Below, piece after piece: positions 1-8,313 of a DNA stretch of 12,157 bases. The stretch is from Alphaproteobacteria bacterium (GTDB lineage: Bacteria > Pseudomonadota > Alphaproteobacteria > Sphingomonadales > Sphingomonadaceae). The notes under the pieces are model-generated. The model was given only the letters and a program-made list of their open reading frames with translations, had not been told where the DNA came from and searched no databases. Position 1 is the stretch's first letter, and the number at the start of each line of letters is the position of its first letter. The position numbers and the translations under genes were made by a program. The stretch is from contig JAQGLH010000204.1 of NCBI GenBank assembly GCA_028293005.1, positions 1-12,157 on the forward strand. Reading direction: 5' to 3'.

Positions 1-24
1 CTCGAAATAGTCTAGGGCGCAGCC

Positions 25-1686
25 ATGGCTGATCTTCGCAGCGGCGGTCGCATCCTCATCGACAATCTGGTCGCACAGGGCTGCGATCGGATCTTCTCGG
101 TGCCGGGCGAAAGCTTTCTGCCCGCGCTCGACGCCCTGCTCGACACGCCGCAGATCCAATTCGTGATCTGCCGCCAGGAAGGCGGCGTCGGCTACGCGGC
201 CGAGGCCGACGGCAAGATGACCGGCCGGCCGGGAGTCGCGTTCGTCACGCGCGGGCCCGGCGCGACCAATGCCGCGATCGGCGTGCATGCCGCGATGCAG
301 GATTCGACGCCGATGATCCTGCTGATCGGCGATGTCGCGCGTGACGTGCGGGACCGCGAGGTCTTCCAGGAGGTCGACTTCACCGCGATGTTCCGCCCGC
401 TCGCCAAATGGGTGGCGCGAATCGACGATGCGCGGCGCATCCCCGAATATGTCGCGCGCGCCTATTCGACGGCGATGGCGGGCAGGCCGGGCCCGGTCGT
501 GCTCGCGCTTCCCGAGGACGTGCTGAGCGAGGAAGTCGAGGCGGTGGATCGCCCGCTGGTGAAGCCGCCGGTCCAGCCCGCCTGCGCGATGGCGACGACG
601 ACCTTGATCGGGTTGCTCAACGATGCCGCCGCGCCGGTCGCGATCGTCGGCGGGGCCGGCTGGGACGCGGCCGCCGGCCATCATTTCAACGAATTCGCCG
701 AGCGGATCGGGCTGCCGGTCGCGACTGCGTTTCGGCGGCAGGACGCGATCCCGAGCAATAGCTCGGTCTATGCCGGCAATCTCGGCTACGGGCCCAATCC
801 CAAGCTCGTCGAGCGGATCAAGCAGGCTGACCTTTTGCTGGTCGTCGGGCCGCGCCTCGGCGAAGCGACGACCGACGGCTACACGATCGTCACGCCCGAT
901 CATCCCGACCAGATCCTCGTCCACGTTCACCCCGACCCGAACGAGCTGGGCAGCGTCTATCGCACCGACCTGCCGATCTGCGCAGACATGCGCGAGTTCG
1001 CGGAGCTGGTCGCGGGCTGGGACGATGAGGTGATCTCTTTCTCTTCGGGCGCCGACGCGCAACGCGAGTGGATCGCGTGGAGCACGCCGCAACCGAAGGA
1101 CACGGCGCTCGATCTTGGCCTGGTGGTGCTGCGCATGCGCGAGATGCTGCCGGCCGACACCATTCAATGCAGCGGCGCCGGTGCTTTTTCCGGCTGGTGG
1201 CACCGCTATTGGCGCCATGGGCCGTTCCCGAGCCAGCTCGCTCCGACCAACGGGTCGATGGGATACGGCCTGCCCGCCGCGATCGCAGCAGCGCTGCGCT
1301 TTCCGGACCGCATGGTCGTCGCGACCACCGGCGACGGCGATTTCCTGATGACCGGACAGGAGCTTGCCACCGCGGTCCAATATGATGCCGATCTGATCGT
1401 GCTGGTGATCGACAACGGCAGTTACGGCACGGTGCGGATGCACCAGGAGCGCGAATATCCCCAACGCGTCTCCGGTACCGAGCTGCGCAATCCGGATTTC
1501 GCGGCGCTGGCTCGCGCCTACGGCGCCTGGGGAGAGACGGTGACGACGACCGACGAATTCGCCCCGGCGCTCGAACGGGCGAAGGCGGAGCGCGGCGTCA
1601 GGCTGCTCCATCTCAAGACCGACGTCGAGGTGATCGCGCACGGCACGACGATCACCCAGATCCGAAACCGGTCGCGCAAGTCGTAG
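25..1686 (+). CDS. Thiamine-diphosphate-dependent enzyme, acetolactate synthase-like
   Basis: This 553-residue cytosolic protein belongs to the acetolactate synthase/pyruvate decarboxylase superfamily, which decarboxylates 2-oxo acids or joins carbonyl compounds using thiamine diphosphate. The three-domain layout is visible. The N-terminal PYR domain has the catalytic glutamate at Glu52 (CRQEGG). A central domain spans about 190-330. The C-terminal PP domain has the diphosphate/Mg motif starting GDGDF at 436 and ending IDN at 462-464. Length fits the family (540-600). No ilvN-type regulatory subunit gene lies nearby and the active-site surroundings differ from textbook IlvB, so I call it a carboligase or decarboxylase of unknown substrate rather than the branched-chain amino acid enzyme. 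The ATG at 25 has a weak AGGG 7 bases upstream. A Sel1 lipoprotein gene follows after 6 bases. Family is sure; substrate is not. Confidence 0.9.
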   Translation: MADLRSGGRILIDNLVAQGCDRIFSVPGESFLPALDALLDTPQIQFVICRQEGGVGYAAEADGKMTGRPGVAFVTRGPGATNAAIGVHAAMQDSTPMILLIGDVARDVRDREVFQEVDFTAMFRPLAKWVARIDDARRIPEYVARAYSTAMAGRPGPVVLALPEDVLSEEVEAVDRPLVKPPVQPACAMATTTLIGLLNDAAAPVAIVGGAGWDAAAGHHFNEFAERIGLPVATAFRRQDAIPSNSSVYAGNLGYGPNPKLVERIKQADLLLVVGPRLGEATTDGYTIVTPDHPDQILVHVHPDPNELGSVYRTDLPICADMREFAELVAGWDDEVISFSSGADAQREWIAWSTPQPKDTALDLGLVVLRMREMLPADTIQCSGAGAFSGWWHRYWRHGPFPSQLAPTNGSMGYGLPAAIAAALRFPDRMVVATTGDGDFLMTGQELATAVQYDADLIVLVIDNGSYGTVRMHQEREYPQRVSGTELRNPDFAALARAYGAWGETVTTTDEFAPALERAKAERGVRLLHLKTDVEVIAHGTTITQIRNRSRKS

Positions 1687-1692
1687 GATGAG

Positions 1693-2472
1693 ATGAAAGC
1701 GGCATTGCGCCCGTCCCTGCCGCTCGCGCTGCTCGCGGCCGCCTGCTCACCGGCGGGTGGCGCGCAAGCACCGCCGGCTTATGCCGCGGATGCCGCGCCG
1801 GCCGGTGCCCCGGAAGCCGATATGCAGGCGCGGCCCGAGCCGCTCGCGGCGCAGCGCAATCCCGAGGCAGCCTACCAGCTCGGGATGATCTACCATCTTG
1901 GGCTGAACGGAATTGTCCGCGATCACGCCAAGGCGTTCGAGCTGTTCAAGCAGGCTGCCGAAGCGGGCGACCCGCTGGGCGATTACCAGATCGGCGCTTA
2001 TTACGACGGAGCGGGAGACGGCGCGGTCGAGCCCGATCCCGCCCTGGCGCTCCGCCACAAGCTGGTCGCTGCCGAAGCCGGCTATGCGCTCGCCCAATAT
2101 GACATCGCCCAGTATTATTTACGGCACGGCGACCGGGACAAGGGCGTGCGCTGGCTCGAGGCCGCGGCCCGGCAGGGCGATGCGTTAGCCTTGCTTGCCT
2201 TGGGCTCCTACCATTCGGGCCGCCCGTTTGCGGACGCCAGGGATGGCGCCAAATATTACGCTTATTCCTTGCTCTCGGTCGAACGCGCGGATGACGAGGC
2301 GCACACGTTCGCGGCCGAGCTCAAGGCCATGTTCGCGACAGGCCTTTCGGCACAAGAGATTGCCGAGGGCGAGAAGATCATCGCGGGCTGGCGTGCGGCG
2401 CCATCGCCGCTCACCTTGCGCGCGAACGCCGGACCAGGCGCCGCCGAACAGCTGGTGGCGCGCAAGAATTAG
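1693..2472 (+). CDS. Sel1-repeat (TPR-like) lipoprotein
   Basis: This 259-residue protein carries Sel1-like repeats, helix pairs that mediate protein-protein contacts. The N-terminus (MKAALRPSLPLALLAAAC) looks like a lipoprotein signal with Cys18 as the lipidated residue, so it is probably anchored to a membrane on the periplasmic side. An Ala/Pro-rich linker runs to about residue 55. Repeat-like units follow at about 57-93, 94-131, 132-163 and 164-200, with the usual AYQLGxxY and AFELFKQAAEAGD type patterns. The start lies 6 bases after the stop of the thiamine-diphosphate enzyme, and the Shine-Dalgarno-like AGGA overlaps that stop, so the two are probably translationally coupled. The 3' end overlaps the convergent methyltransferase fusion gene by 4 bases. 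Partner and pathway are unknown; a link to the upstream enzyme is only positional, and the two may act in different compartments. Confidence 0.85.
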   Translation: MKAALRPSLPLALLAAACSPAGGAQAPPAYAADAAPAGAPEADMQARPEPLAAQRNPEAAYQLGMIYHLGLNGIVRDHAKAFELFKQAAEAGDPLGDYQIGAYYDGAGDGAVEPDPALALRHKLVAAEAGYALAQYDIAQYYLRHGDRDKGVRWLEAAARQGDALALLALGSYHSGRPFADARDGAKYYAYSLLSVERADDEAHTFAAELKAMFATGLSAQEIAEGEKIIAGWRAAPSPLTLRANAGPGAAEQLVARKN

Positions 2473-4436
2473 AGCCCGAACGGGTAGGTTTCGTCCTCGC
2501 CGCTGAGCATCTCGCCCGGTAGCGGCGTTACCGCGCGAGTCTCGTCGAACCAGAGCCAGGCGTCGAACTGCCCGGGGAGAGACGATTCGGCATAATGGCT
2601 CCAGCGTTCCGTCTCGGGCCGGTAGATCACGCCGATGAAGCGCTCGAGCTTCGATGCCCAGAGCGCGTCGCGCGCCTCCTCGTTGCGGCCTTCACGCAGG
2701 TCGAGCAGGAAGCGGTCGACCCCGGAGTCATGGCAGAGGCGCTCATAGCTGTCAGCGAGCGACGGACGCACTGTCTTCACTTCCATCGGCGCATCCCAAT
2801 CGCTTGCCGCGGCCACCGTGCCGGCGTGGGTGCCGAAGCCGATCAGCGCCGCCTCGCGGCCGAAGCGCTCGCGACAGAGCTGGCCGATGTTGAGTTCCTC
2901 GCGCACCCGGCCCATCTCGGTCTGCGAGGCATCGCCGATGTGCGAATTGTGCGCCCAGACGATCACCTTCGCCGTGCTCCCCTTGGCGTCGAGAAGCTGG
3001 ACGAGCGTTTCGAACATGTGCGTGTCGCGCAGGTTCCAGCTATCGGCCGCGCCGTGGTACATCACGCGGTAATAAGCCTCGGCATTCTTGACGAGCCGCG
3101 CGTTGGCGGCGGCATCGAGGAACTCGTCGCCGTCCTCGCCGACATAATCGGCCCGTTTCAGGAGAAGCTCGCGGAGCATCTGGACGACCGGCTGCTCGCA
3201 TTGAGCGAAGCCCTGGGTGATCGCCATCCGCCCGTAGCCGGCCGGATCCTTGCTCCACGGCCGAAGGCAACCGTAGCGTTCGCGCGCCACGGCGGCCGCC
3301 TCGGGATCGACGTCGTCGAGATAGTCGATCACCGCGCGGATCGAGCCGCCGAGATTGTAGAGGTCGAGCCCGTAGAAGCCGGCCATCGCCTCCGGCGCCT
3401 TGCCGTGGTTGTGCCGGCGAAGCCAGCGCACGAACGAGTCGACGTCGGTGTTGCGCCACATCCAGGTGGGGAAGCGCTGGAAGGCAGCCTCCTCGCCTTT
3501 GCGGTTCGGGCGATGGCGCACGTAGCGATCGATGCTCGCGGCATCGGGCCAATCGGCTTCGACCGCGACGATGTTGAAGCCGTGGCGTTCGATCAGGCGC
3601 CGTGAGATCGCCGCGCGCGCCAAATAGAATTCGGACGTGCCGTGGCTCGCCTCGCCGAGCAGCACGACCCGCGCATCGGCGAAGCGGTCGAACAAGTCGC
3701 CGAAGCCGGGATCGTCGAAGTCCGGGAGTGGCTCGCAGGCCGAACGGATCAGCTCGGGAAGCGCGCGCGGCTGCGATCGACCGCCGTCCTCGCGCCAGGC
3801 GTGCTGGCCGATCAACGGCACGAAGCGGACCGGACCGAGATCCTCCTGCTCGTAGTCCTCGTCGCCGACTCGCGTGATCTTGACCAGGCTCTGGACCGAA
3901 TGGGGTTCGCCGATCGGCATCACCAGCCGGCCGCCGATCGCGAGCTGCGCGAGCAGGACGTCCGGAACGTGCGAACCGCTGGCGGCAGCGAGGATCGAGT
4001 CGAACGGCGCTTTCTCCGGCCAACCCTTGCTCCCGTCGCCGTGGCGGATCTCGACGTTGCGATAGCCGAGTCGCGCGATCCTCTCGCGGGCAAGGTCGGC
4101 GAGCTGCTTGTGACGCTCGATCGCGAGCACCTCCTTCGCGACCTGCGCCATCACCGCCGCGGCATAGCCCGAGCCCGCGCCGATCTCGAGCACCCGGTCG
4201 TCTGCCGAAATCTCCGCGGCCTCGATCATCAGCCCGACGATATATGGCTGCGAGATGGTCTGATCGGCTTCGATCGGAAGCGGCGAGTCCTCGTAAGCGA
4301 ATTCCTGGAGGTGGGCAGGAACGAAGGTCTCGCGCGGCACCGAACGCATCGCGTCGAGCAAGCGATCTCCCATGATTCCGCGAGCGGCGACCTGCCGCTG
4401 GACCATGCGGTTCCGTTCAGCGGCGAAGTCGCCCAT
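2469..4436 (-). CDS. Protein-L-isoaspartate methyltransferase fused to erythromycin-esterase-like domain
   Basis: A single 655-residue reading frame joins two enzymes. Residues 1-212 form a complete protein-L-isoaspartate O-methyltransferase (Pcm), which uses S-adenosylmethionine to start repair of isomerised aspartates. It has the TISQPY motif at 60-65 and the SAM-binding EIGAGSGY at 84-91. Residues about 230-635 form an erythromycin-esterase-family domain (EreA/EreB and succinoglycan-associated relatives). Here GEASHG at 261-266 and WAHNSH at 494-499 match the histidine/glutamate hydrolytic centre known from EreB. Both halves keep their key residues and there is no frameshift between them. 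I chose the ATG at 4436 because GGAGGGG lies 5 bases upstream; an in-frame GTG at 4496 would add 20 residues without family similarity. It is downstream of thiSG on the same strand (77 bases). Macrolide esterase activity should not be assumed, since most chromosomal homologues have unknown substrates. Confidence 0.92.
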   Translation of the reverse strand: MGDFAAERNRMVQRQVAARGIMGDRLLDAMRSVPRETFVPAHLQEFAYEDSPLPIEADQTISQPYIVGLMIEAAEISADDRVLEIGAGSGYAAAVMAQVAKEVLAIERHKQLADLARERIARLGYRNVEIRHGDGSKGWPEKAPFDSILAAASGSHVPDVLLAQLAIGGRLVMPIGEPHSVQSLVKITRVGDEDYEQEDLGPVRFVPLIGQHAWREDGGRSQPRALPELIRSACEPLPDFDDPGFGDLFDRFADARVVLLGEASHGTSEFYLARAAISRRLIERHGFNIVAVEADWPDAASIDRYVRHRPNRKGEEAAFQRFPTWMWRNTDVDSFVRWLRRHNHGKAPEAMAGFYGLDLYNLGGSIRAVIDYLDDVDPEAAAVARERYGCLRPWSKDPAGYGRMAITQGFAQCEQPVVQMLRELLLKRADYVGEDGDEFLDAAANARLVKNAEAYYRVMYHGAADSWNLRDTHMFETLVQLLDAKGSTAKVIVWAHNSHIGDASQTEMGRVREELNIGQLCRERFGREAALIGFGTHAGTVAAASDWDAPMEVKTVRPSLADSYERLCHDSGVDRFLLDLREGRNEEARDALWASKLERFIGVIYRPETERWSHYAESSLPGQFDAWLWFDETRAVTPLPGEMLSGEDETYPFGL

Positions 4437-4441
4437 TCGGA

Positions 4442-4448
4442 CCCCTCC
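4442..4448 (-). promoter_or_regulatory. Ribosome binding site deciding the pcm-esterase start
   Basis: On the minus strand this reads GGAGGGG, a strong Shine-Dalgarno sequence, 5 bases before the ATG at 4436. It supports that start over the upstream in-frame GTG at 4496. Confidence 0.75.
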
Positions 4449-4513
4449 ATCGATGCCGCTATCAACTCGCGCCGGTGCCGGCTGTTCCAGGCCCACGGGG
4501 CCGGACGAACCGC

Positions 4514-5527
4514 CTAGATCAGGCCGGCGAGTGGGCTCGACGGGTCAGCGTAGCGGCGCTTGCCCATGCGGCCGGCACGATAGGCGAGACGGCCGGCCTC
4601 GACCGCCGCCTTCATCGCGCGCGCCATCAGCAGCGGATCCTTCGCTTCGGCGATCGCAGTGTTCATCAGCACGCCGTCGCAGCCGAGCTCCATCGCCACC
4701 GCAGCATCGGAGGCGGTGCCGACGCCAGCGTCGACGAGCACCGGCACCTTCGAATTTTCGATCATCAGGCGGATCATCACCTGGTTCTGCAGCCCCAGGC
4801 CAGAGCCGATCGGCGCGCCGAGCGGCATGATCGCCACTGCGCCCAAATCTTCCAACCGCTTCGCTGCGATCGGATCGTCGGCGCAATAGACCATCGGCTC
4901 GAAACCCTCCTTGGCGAGAATCTCGGTCGCGCGCAAAGTCTCGACCATGTCGGGGTAGAGCGTCTTCGCCTCGCCGAGCACCTCGAGCTTGACCAGGGTC
5001 CAGCCGCCCGCTTCGCGCGCCAGCCGCAGCGTTCGGATCGCCTCCTCGGCGGTGAAGCAGCCTGCGGTGTTGGGAAGGTAGGTGATGATTTTGGGATCGA
5101 TATAATCCATCAGCAACGGCTGGTTGCGATCGGCGATATTGACGCGCCGCACCGCGACGGTGACGATCTCCGCACCCGACGCCTCGACCGCCGCGGCATT
5201 CTGCTCGAGGCTCTTATACTTGCCGGTGCCGACGATCAGCCGCGAGGTGAAGGTGCGGCCGGCGACGGTCCAGCTGTCGGCGGCGCTATCAGTGGCGAGG
5301 CCGACATGATCGCCGCCGCCGACGAAGGTGACGATCTCATAATCGTCGCCGTCCTCGACCTTGACCTCTGCCAAAGTCGAGCGCGGGACGATCTCGAGAT
5401 TGCGCTCGACCGCGACCTTGGTCGGCTCGAGGCCCAGCTCGAGCGCCAGATCGGCGATCGTGATCCCCTTGGGCACGCGACGATGCCCGCCGTTGACGGT
5501 GATCGAAAGGGTATCGTCATAGACCAT
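4514..5527 (-). CDS. thiSG: ThiS-ThiG fusion, sulfur carrier protein/thiazole synthase
   Basis: This 337-residue protein joins the ubiquitin-like sulfur carrier ThiS (about residues 6-72) to thiazole synthase ThiG (about 84-330), which together build the thiazole phosphate moiety of thiamine. ThiS normally ends in a free Gly-Gly that is thiocarboxylated; here the glycines (TFVGGG, 67-72) run straight on into ThiG. ThiG landmarks are LIVGTGKY at 97-104, the probable Schiff-base lysine Lys180 in VKLEVLG, and the glycine-rich phosphate-binding stretches GAPIGSG (237-243) and DAGVG (266-270). I start at the ATG at 5527, directly ahead of the conserved SITVNG strand; a GTG at 5554 would add 9 residues. 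Other thiamine genes are not in the window. The gap to aroQ is 51 bases, too short for a TPP riboswitch unless it overlaps aroQ. ThiS-ThiG fusions are a recognised annotation class. Confidence 0.95.
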   Translation of the reverse strand: MVYDDTLSITVNGGHRRVPKGITIADLALELGLEPTKVAVERNLEIVPRSTLAEVKVEDGDDYEIVTFVGGGDHVGLATDSAADSWTVAGRTFTSRLIVGTGKYKSLEQNAAAVEASGAEIVTVAVRRVNIADRNQPLLMDYIDPKIITYLPNTAGCFTAEEAIRTLRLAREAGGWTLVKLEVLGEAKTLYPDMVETLRATEILAKEGFEPMVYCADDPIAAKRLEDLGAVAIMPLGAPIGSGLGLQNQVMIRLMIENSKVPVLVDAGVGTASDAAVAMELGCDGVLMNTAIAEAKDPLLMARAMKAAVEAGRLAYRAGRMGKRRYADPSSPLAGLI

Positions 5528-5578
5528 CGCAAGTCTTGCCTTTGCGCTCTTCACATTACCGCCATATAGGGAGTTGGG

Positions 5579-6019
5579 ATGGCGACGCTACCGACGATCT
5601 ACGTGCTGAATGGCCCGAACCTCAACCTGCTTGGAACGCGGGAACCGCACATCTACGGCTCCGCCACGCTCGACGACATCGGCGCGGCGCTCGACGACCG
5701 CGCGAAGACGCTCGGGCTCAGCATCGACATGCGTCAATCGAACCATGAGGGTCATCTCGTCGATTGGCTCCACGAGGCCGCTGCCCGCGGTGCCAAAGCC
5801 GTCATTCTCAACGCCGGCGCCTATACCCATACATCGGCCGCGATACACGACGCGATCAAGGCGATCGACGTGCCGGTGATCGAGGTTCATCTTTCCAACC
5901 CGCATGCGCGTGAGCCCTTTCGCCACCACAGCACGATCTCGCCGGTCGCCAAAGGCGTCATCGCCGGCTTCGGGGCATCGGGATACGAGCTTGCTCTGGA
6001 CGCGGCCGCGCGTCTCTGA
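5579..6019 (+). CDS. aroQ: 3-dehydroquinate dehydratase, type II
   Basis: This 146-residue enzyme converts 3-dehydroquinate to 3-dehydroshikimate, the third step of the shikimate pathway. Length and motifs are those of the dodecameric type II family. NGPNLNLLG is at 11-19, Arg21 and Tyr26 match the catalytic Arg/Tyr of the flexible lid, SNHEG is at 54-58, NAGAYTH at 78-84, the catalytic His104 lies in EVHLSN, and Arg111 follows. The ATG at 5579 has AGGGAG (5568-5573) 5 bases upstream. It heads the aroQ-accB-accC series, 35 bases before accB, and is divergent from thiSG with a 51-base gap. No missing residue is apparent. Confidence 0.97.
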   Translation: MATLPTIYVLNGPNLNLLGTREPHIYGSATLDDIGAALDDRAKTLGLSIDMRQSNHEGHLVDWLHEAAARGAKAVILNAGAYTHTSAAIHDAIKAIDVPVIEVHLSNPHAREPFRHHSTISPVAKGVIAGFGASGYELALDAAARL

Positions 6020-6054
6020 CAAGGCGCGCGACAACAGGGAACAAGAGGGTCCGG

Positions 6055-6543
6055 ATGACGGAGAGTGACGGCACTGCCGAAGCTGGCATGCAGGTCGATG
6101 CCGATCTGGTTCGCCAGCTCGCAGAACTGCTCAACGAAAATGATCTGACCGAGATCGAGGTCGAGGACGGCAGCCGGCGGATCGTCGTCAAGCGCCAGAT
6201 CTTCGCGGCGCCGATCGCCGCAGCGGCAGTCGCGGCGGCCCCGGCTGTATCGCACGGCGACCCGGCAGCAGCGGCGGGGGCCGGCGCCGAAGAGCTCGCA
6301 CGCAATCACCCGGGGCTGGTCAAGTCGCCGATGGTCGGCACCGCCTATCTTGCGGGCGAGCCCGGCGCCGAACCGTTCATCTCGCCCGGCACCAAGGTCA
6401 GCGTCGGCGATACCTTGCTGCTGATCGAGGCGATGAAGGTGATGAATGCGATCGCCGCGCCGCGCGCCGGCACGGTGACGCAGATATTGGTGCAGAACGC
6501 GCAGCCGGTGGAATACGATCAGCCGCTCGTCGTCATCGAGTAG
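6055..6543 (+). CDS. accB: Acetyl-CoA carboxylase biotin carboxyl carrier protein
   Basis: AccB carries the biotin that AccC carboxylates and AccAD uses to make malonyl-CoA, the first step of fatty acid synthesis. The 162-residue protein has an N-terminal region (1-50), an Ala/Pro linker (about 51-80) and a C-terminal biotinyl domain. The biotinylated Lys128 lies in EAMKVM (125-130). The segment at 98-109 ([12 protein letters not shown]) matches the thumb loop typical of bacterial AccB. GAGGG at 6045-6049 lies 5 bases before the ATG. It sits between aroQ and accC and is presumably cotranscribed with accC, as is usual. Confidence 0.97.
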   Translation: MTESDGTAEAGMQVDADLVRQLAELLNENDLTEIEVEDGSRRIVVKRQIFAAPIAAAAVAAAPAVSHGDPAAAAGAGAEELARNHPGLVKSPMVGTAYLAGEPGAEPFISPGTKVSVGDTLLLIEAMKVMNAIAAPRAGTVTQILVQNAQPVEYDQPLVVIE

Positions 6544-6579
6544 CACGGACATGGCTTCGCACCCGGTTAGGATCGTCTC

Positions 6580-6592
6580 CGCCTGCGAGGCG
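6580..6592 (+). other. Small hairpin covering the accC ribosome binding site
   Basis: CGCCT, loop GCG, AGGCG forms a perfect 5-base-pair stem in the 57-base accB-accC gap. Its 3' arm contains the only GAGG-like Shine-Dalgarno before the accC ATG at 6601. It could limit accC translation, but a stem this short also arises by chance in GC-rich DNA. Confidence 0.3.
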
Positions 6593-6600
6593 AATTTCTG

Positions 6601-7962
6601 ATGCCGATCAAGAAAATCCTGATCGCCAACCGCGGCGAGATCGCGCTCCGCATCCATCGTGCCTGCCACGAGATGGGCATCAAGACGGTCGCCGCCCATT
6701 CGACCGCCGATGCCGACGCGATGCACGTCCGGCTTGCCGACGAAGCGATCTGCATCGGTCCGCCGCCCGCGGCAGATTCGTATCTCAACATCCCCAACAT
6801 CATCTCGGCCGCCGAGCTCGCGCACGCCGATGCGATCCATCCCGGCTACGGGTTCCTGTCCGAGAACGCGCAGTTCGCGGAGATCGTCGAGCTGCACAAC
6901 ATCATCTGGATCGGCCCCAAGCCCGAGCATATCCGCACGATGGGCGACAAGGTCGAGGCCAAGCGGACCGCCGCGAAACTCGGGCTGCCGCTGGTGCCCG
7001 GGTCCGACGGCCCGGTCGAGGGTATCGTCGAAGCGCGGAAGGTCGCGGCGGAGACCGGTTATCCGGTGATCATCAAGGCCGCGTCCGGCGGCGGCGGCCG
7101 CGGGATGAAAGTCGTCCGCAACGAAGCCGAGCTCGAGTCGCAGATGATGCAGGCGCGCAGCGAAGCGAAGAACGCATTCGGCGACGACACCGTCTACATC
7201 GAGAAATATCTCGACGATCCCCGCCACATCGAATTCCAGGTGTTCGGAGACGGCCAGGGCAATGCCATCCACCTCGGTGAGCGCGACTGCTCGCTCCAGC
7301 GGCGCCACCAGAAGGTGCTCGAGGAAGCCCCTTCGCCGGTGATTTCCGCGGAACAGCGCGCGCGGATGGGCGCGATCGTCGCCGACGCGATGGCGCAGAT
7401 GGGCTATCGCGGCGCGGGAACGATCGAGTTCCTTTACGAGAATGACGAATTCTACTTCATCGAGATGAACACCCGGCTTCAGGTCGAGCATCCGGTGACC
7501 GAGATGATCACCGGCATCGATCTGGTGCGCGAGCAGATCCGCATCGCCTCCGGCGAAGGGCTGTCGTGCAGCCAGGAGCAGGTCCAATTCCGCGGCCACG
7601 CGATGGAATGCCGGATCAACGCCGAGGATCCGCAAACCTTCGCGCCCTCTCCCGGCGTCGTCAAAAATTATGTCGCCCCGGGCGGGATGCACGTGCGCGT
7701 CGATAGTGGGCTTTACGCGGGCTACCGCGTGCCGCCTTATTACGACAGCATGATCGGCAAATTGATCGTCTACGGCACGACCCGCGAGCGCTGCATCATG
7801 CGGCTGCGCCGCGCGCTCGAGGAATATGTCATCGACGGCATGAAGACGACGATCCCGCTCCACCAGAAGCTGGTCGACGACCCGGAATTCCGGAGCGGCG
7901 ACTATACCATCAAATGGCTCGAGCAATGGCTCGCCCGCGCCGACGTCGAGCAAGATGCATGA
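6601..7962 (+). CDS. accC: Acetyl-CoA carboxylase biotin carboxylase subunit
   Basis: AccC uses ATP and bicarbonate to carboxylate the biotin on AccB. The 453 residues match the family length (about 450). The N-terminal fold begins [13 protein letters not shown] (5-17), followed by [10 protein letters not shown] (80-89). The ATP-grasp glycine-rich loop GGGGRG is at 163-168. [12 protein letters not shown] at 227-238 and [13 protein letters not shown] at 289-301 are the biotin carboxylase signatures around the Mg and bicarbonate sites. The C-terminal domain (from about 335) is complete. The stop codon overlaps the start of the arsenate reductase gene as ATGA, so that gene is probably translated by coupling to accC. 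Confidence 0.98.
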   Translation: MPIKKILIANRGEIALRIHRACHEMGIKTVAAHSTADADAMHVRLADEAICIGPPPAADSYLNIPNIISAAELAHADAIHPGYGFLSENAQFAEIVELHNIIWIGPKPEHIRTMGDKVEAKRTAAKLGLPLVPGSDGPVEGIVEARKVAAETGYPVIIKAASGGGGRGMKVVRNEAELESQMMQARSEAKNAFGDDTVYIEKYLDDPRHIEFQVFGDGQGNAIHLGERDCSLQRRHQKVLEEAPSPVISAEQRARMGAIVADAMAQMGYRGAGTIEFLYENDEFYFIEMNTRLQVEHPVTEMITGIDLVREQIRIASGEGLSCSQEQVQFRGHAMECRINAEDPQTFAPSPGVVKNYVAPGGMHVRVDSGLYAGYRVPPYYDSMIGKLIVYGTTRERCIMRLRRALEEYVIDGMKTTIPLHQKLVDDPEFRSGDYTIKWLEQWLARADVEQDA

Positions 7963-8306
7963 AAGCGACCATCTATCACAATTCGCGCTGCGGCACGTCG
8001 CGCAAGACGCTCGAGATCCTCGAGAATGCGGGCGCCGATGTGACGGTGATCGAATATCTGAAGACCCCGCCGAGCAAGGCGGAGCTCAAGCGGCTTTATG
8101 AGCGCGCCGGAATCAGCGCGCGCGACGGCCTGCGGGCCAAGGAGCCGCTCGCGCAGGAGCTTGGCCTGCTGGCCGATAATGTCAGCGAGGAGCAGATCCT
8201 CGAGGCGAGGGTCGAGAATCCGATCCTGATCAACCGGCCGCTGGTCGAGACCGACACGGGCGTGCGCTTGTGCCGCCCCCAGGACGAAGTCATGGCGATC
8301 CTCTGA
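7959..8306 (+). CDS. arsC: Arsenate reductase, ArsC glutaredoxin-dependent family
   Basis: This 115-residue thioredoxin-fold protein resembles E. coli ArsC, which reduces arsenate to arsenite with glutathione and glutaredoxin. The nucleophilic Cys11 is in [11 protein letters not shown], and arginines matching the oxyanion-binding triad are seen at about 59, 93 (NRPLV) and 106 (RLCRP). ArsC is generally 115-140 residues, so it is full length. I chose the ATG at 7959 because the protein starts [10 protein letters not shown] there; an upstream frame start would add basic residues without similarity. It overlaps the accC stop by 4 bases. No arsenite exporter or ArsR regulator is in the window, so the role could be a housekeeping one, and YffB/Spx-like relatives are a weaker alternative. 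Confidence 0.92.
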   Translation: MKATIYHNSRCGTSRKTLEILENAGADVTVIEYLKTPPSKAELKRLYERAGISARDGLRAKEPLAQELGLLADNVSEEQILEARVENPILINRPLVETDTGVRLCRPQDEVMAIL

Positions 8307-8313
8307 CTCACTT

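Noticed and set aside
2595..3605. Long plus-strand open frame inside the esterase domain region, and a similar one at 3642-4517
   Set aside because: Both are antisense to the conserved Pcm-esterase frame and have skewed composition without any family resemblance.
2469..4436. Acquired macrolide resistance gene
   Set aside because: The esterase domain is fused to a housekeeping repair enzyme in a core region with native base composition and no mobile element; chromosomal homologues mostly have unknown substrates.
4490..4502. GGCCC-ACG-GGGCC hairpin between thiSG and the methyltransferase fusion as a terminator
   Set aside because: The stem is only 5 base pairs and no T-tract follows, so an intrinsic terminator is not supported.
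4475..5569. Plus-strand open frame covering thiSG
   Set aside because: It mirrors the strongly conserved ThiS-ThiG coding frame and its His/Asp/Arg-rich product looks like an antisense shadow.
5542..5570. Possible promoter for aroQ, TTGCGC-17-TATAGG
   Set aside because: Transcription would start at about 5577, next to the ATG, and would lose the good Shine-Dalgarno at 5568-5573, so the match is probably chance or mis-phased.
5887..7953. Very long open frame on the minus strand across aroQ, accB and accC
   Set aside because: It lies antisense to three clear housekeeping genes, has no recognisable domain, and long antisense frames are expected in GC-rich coding DNA.
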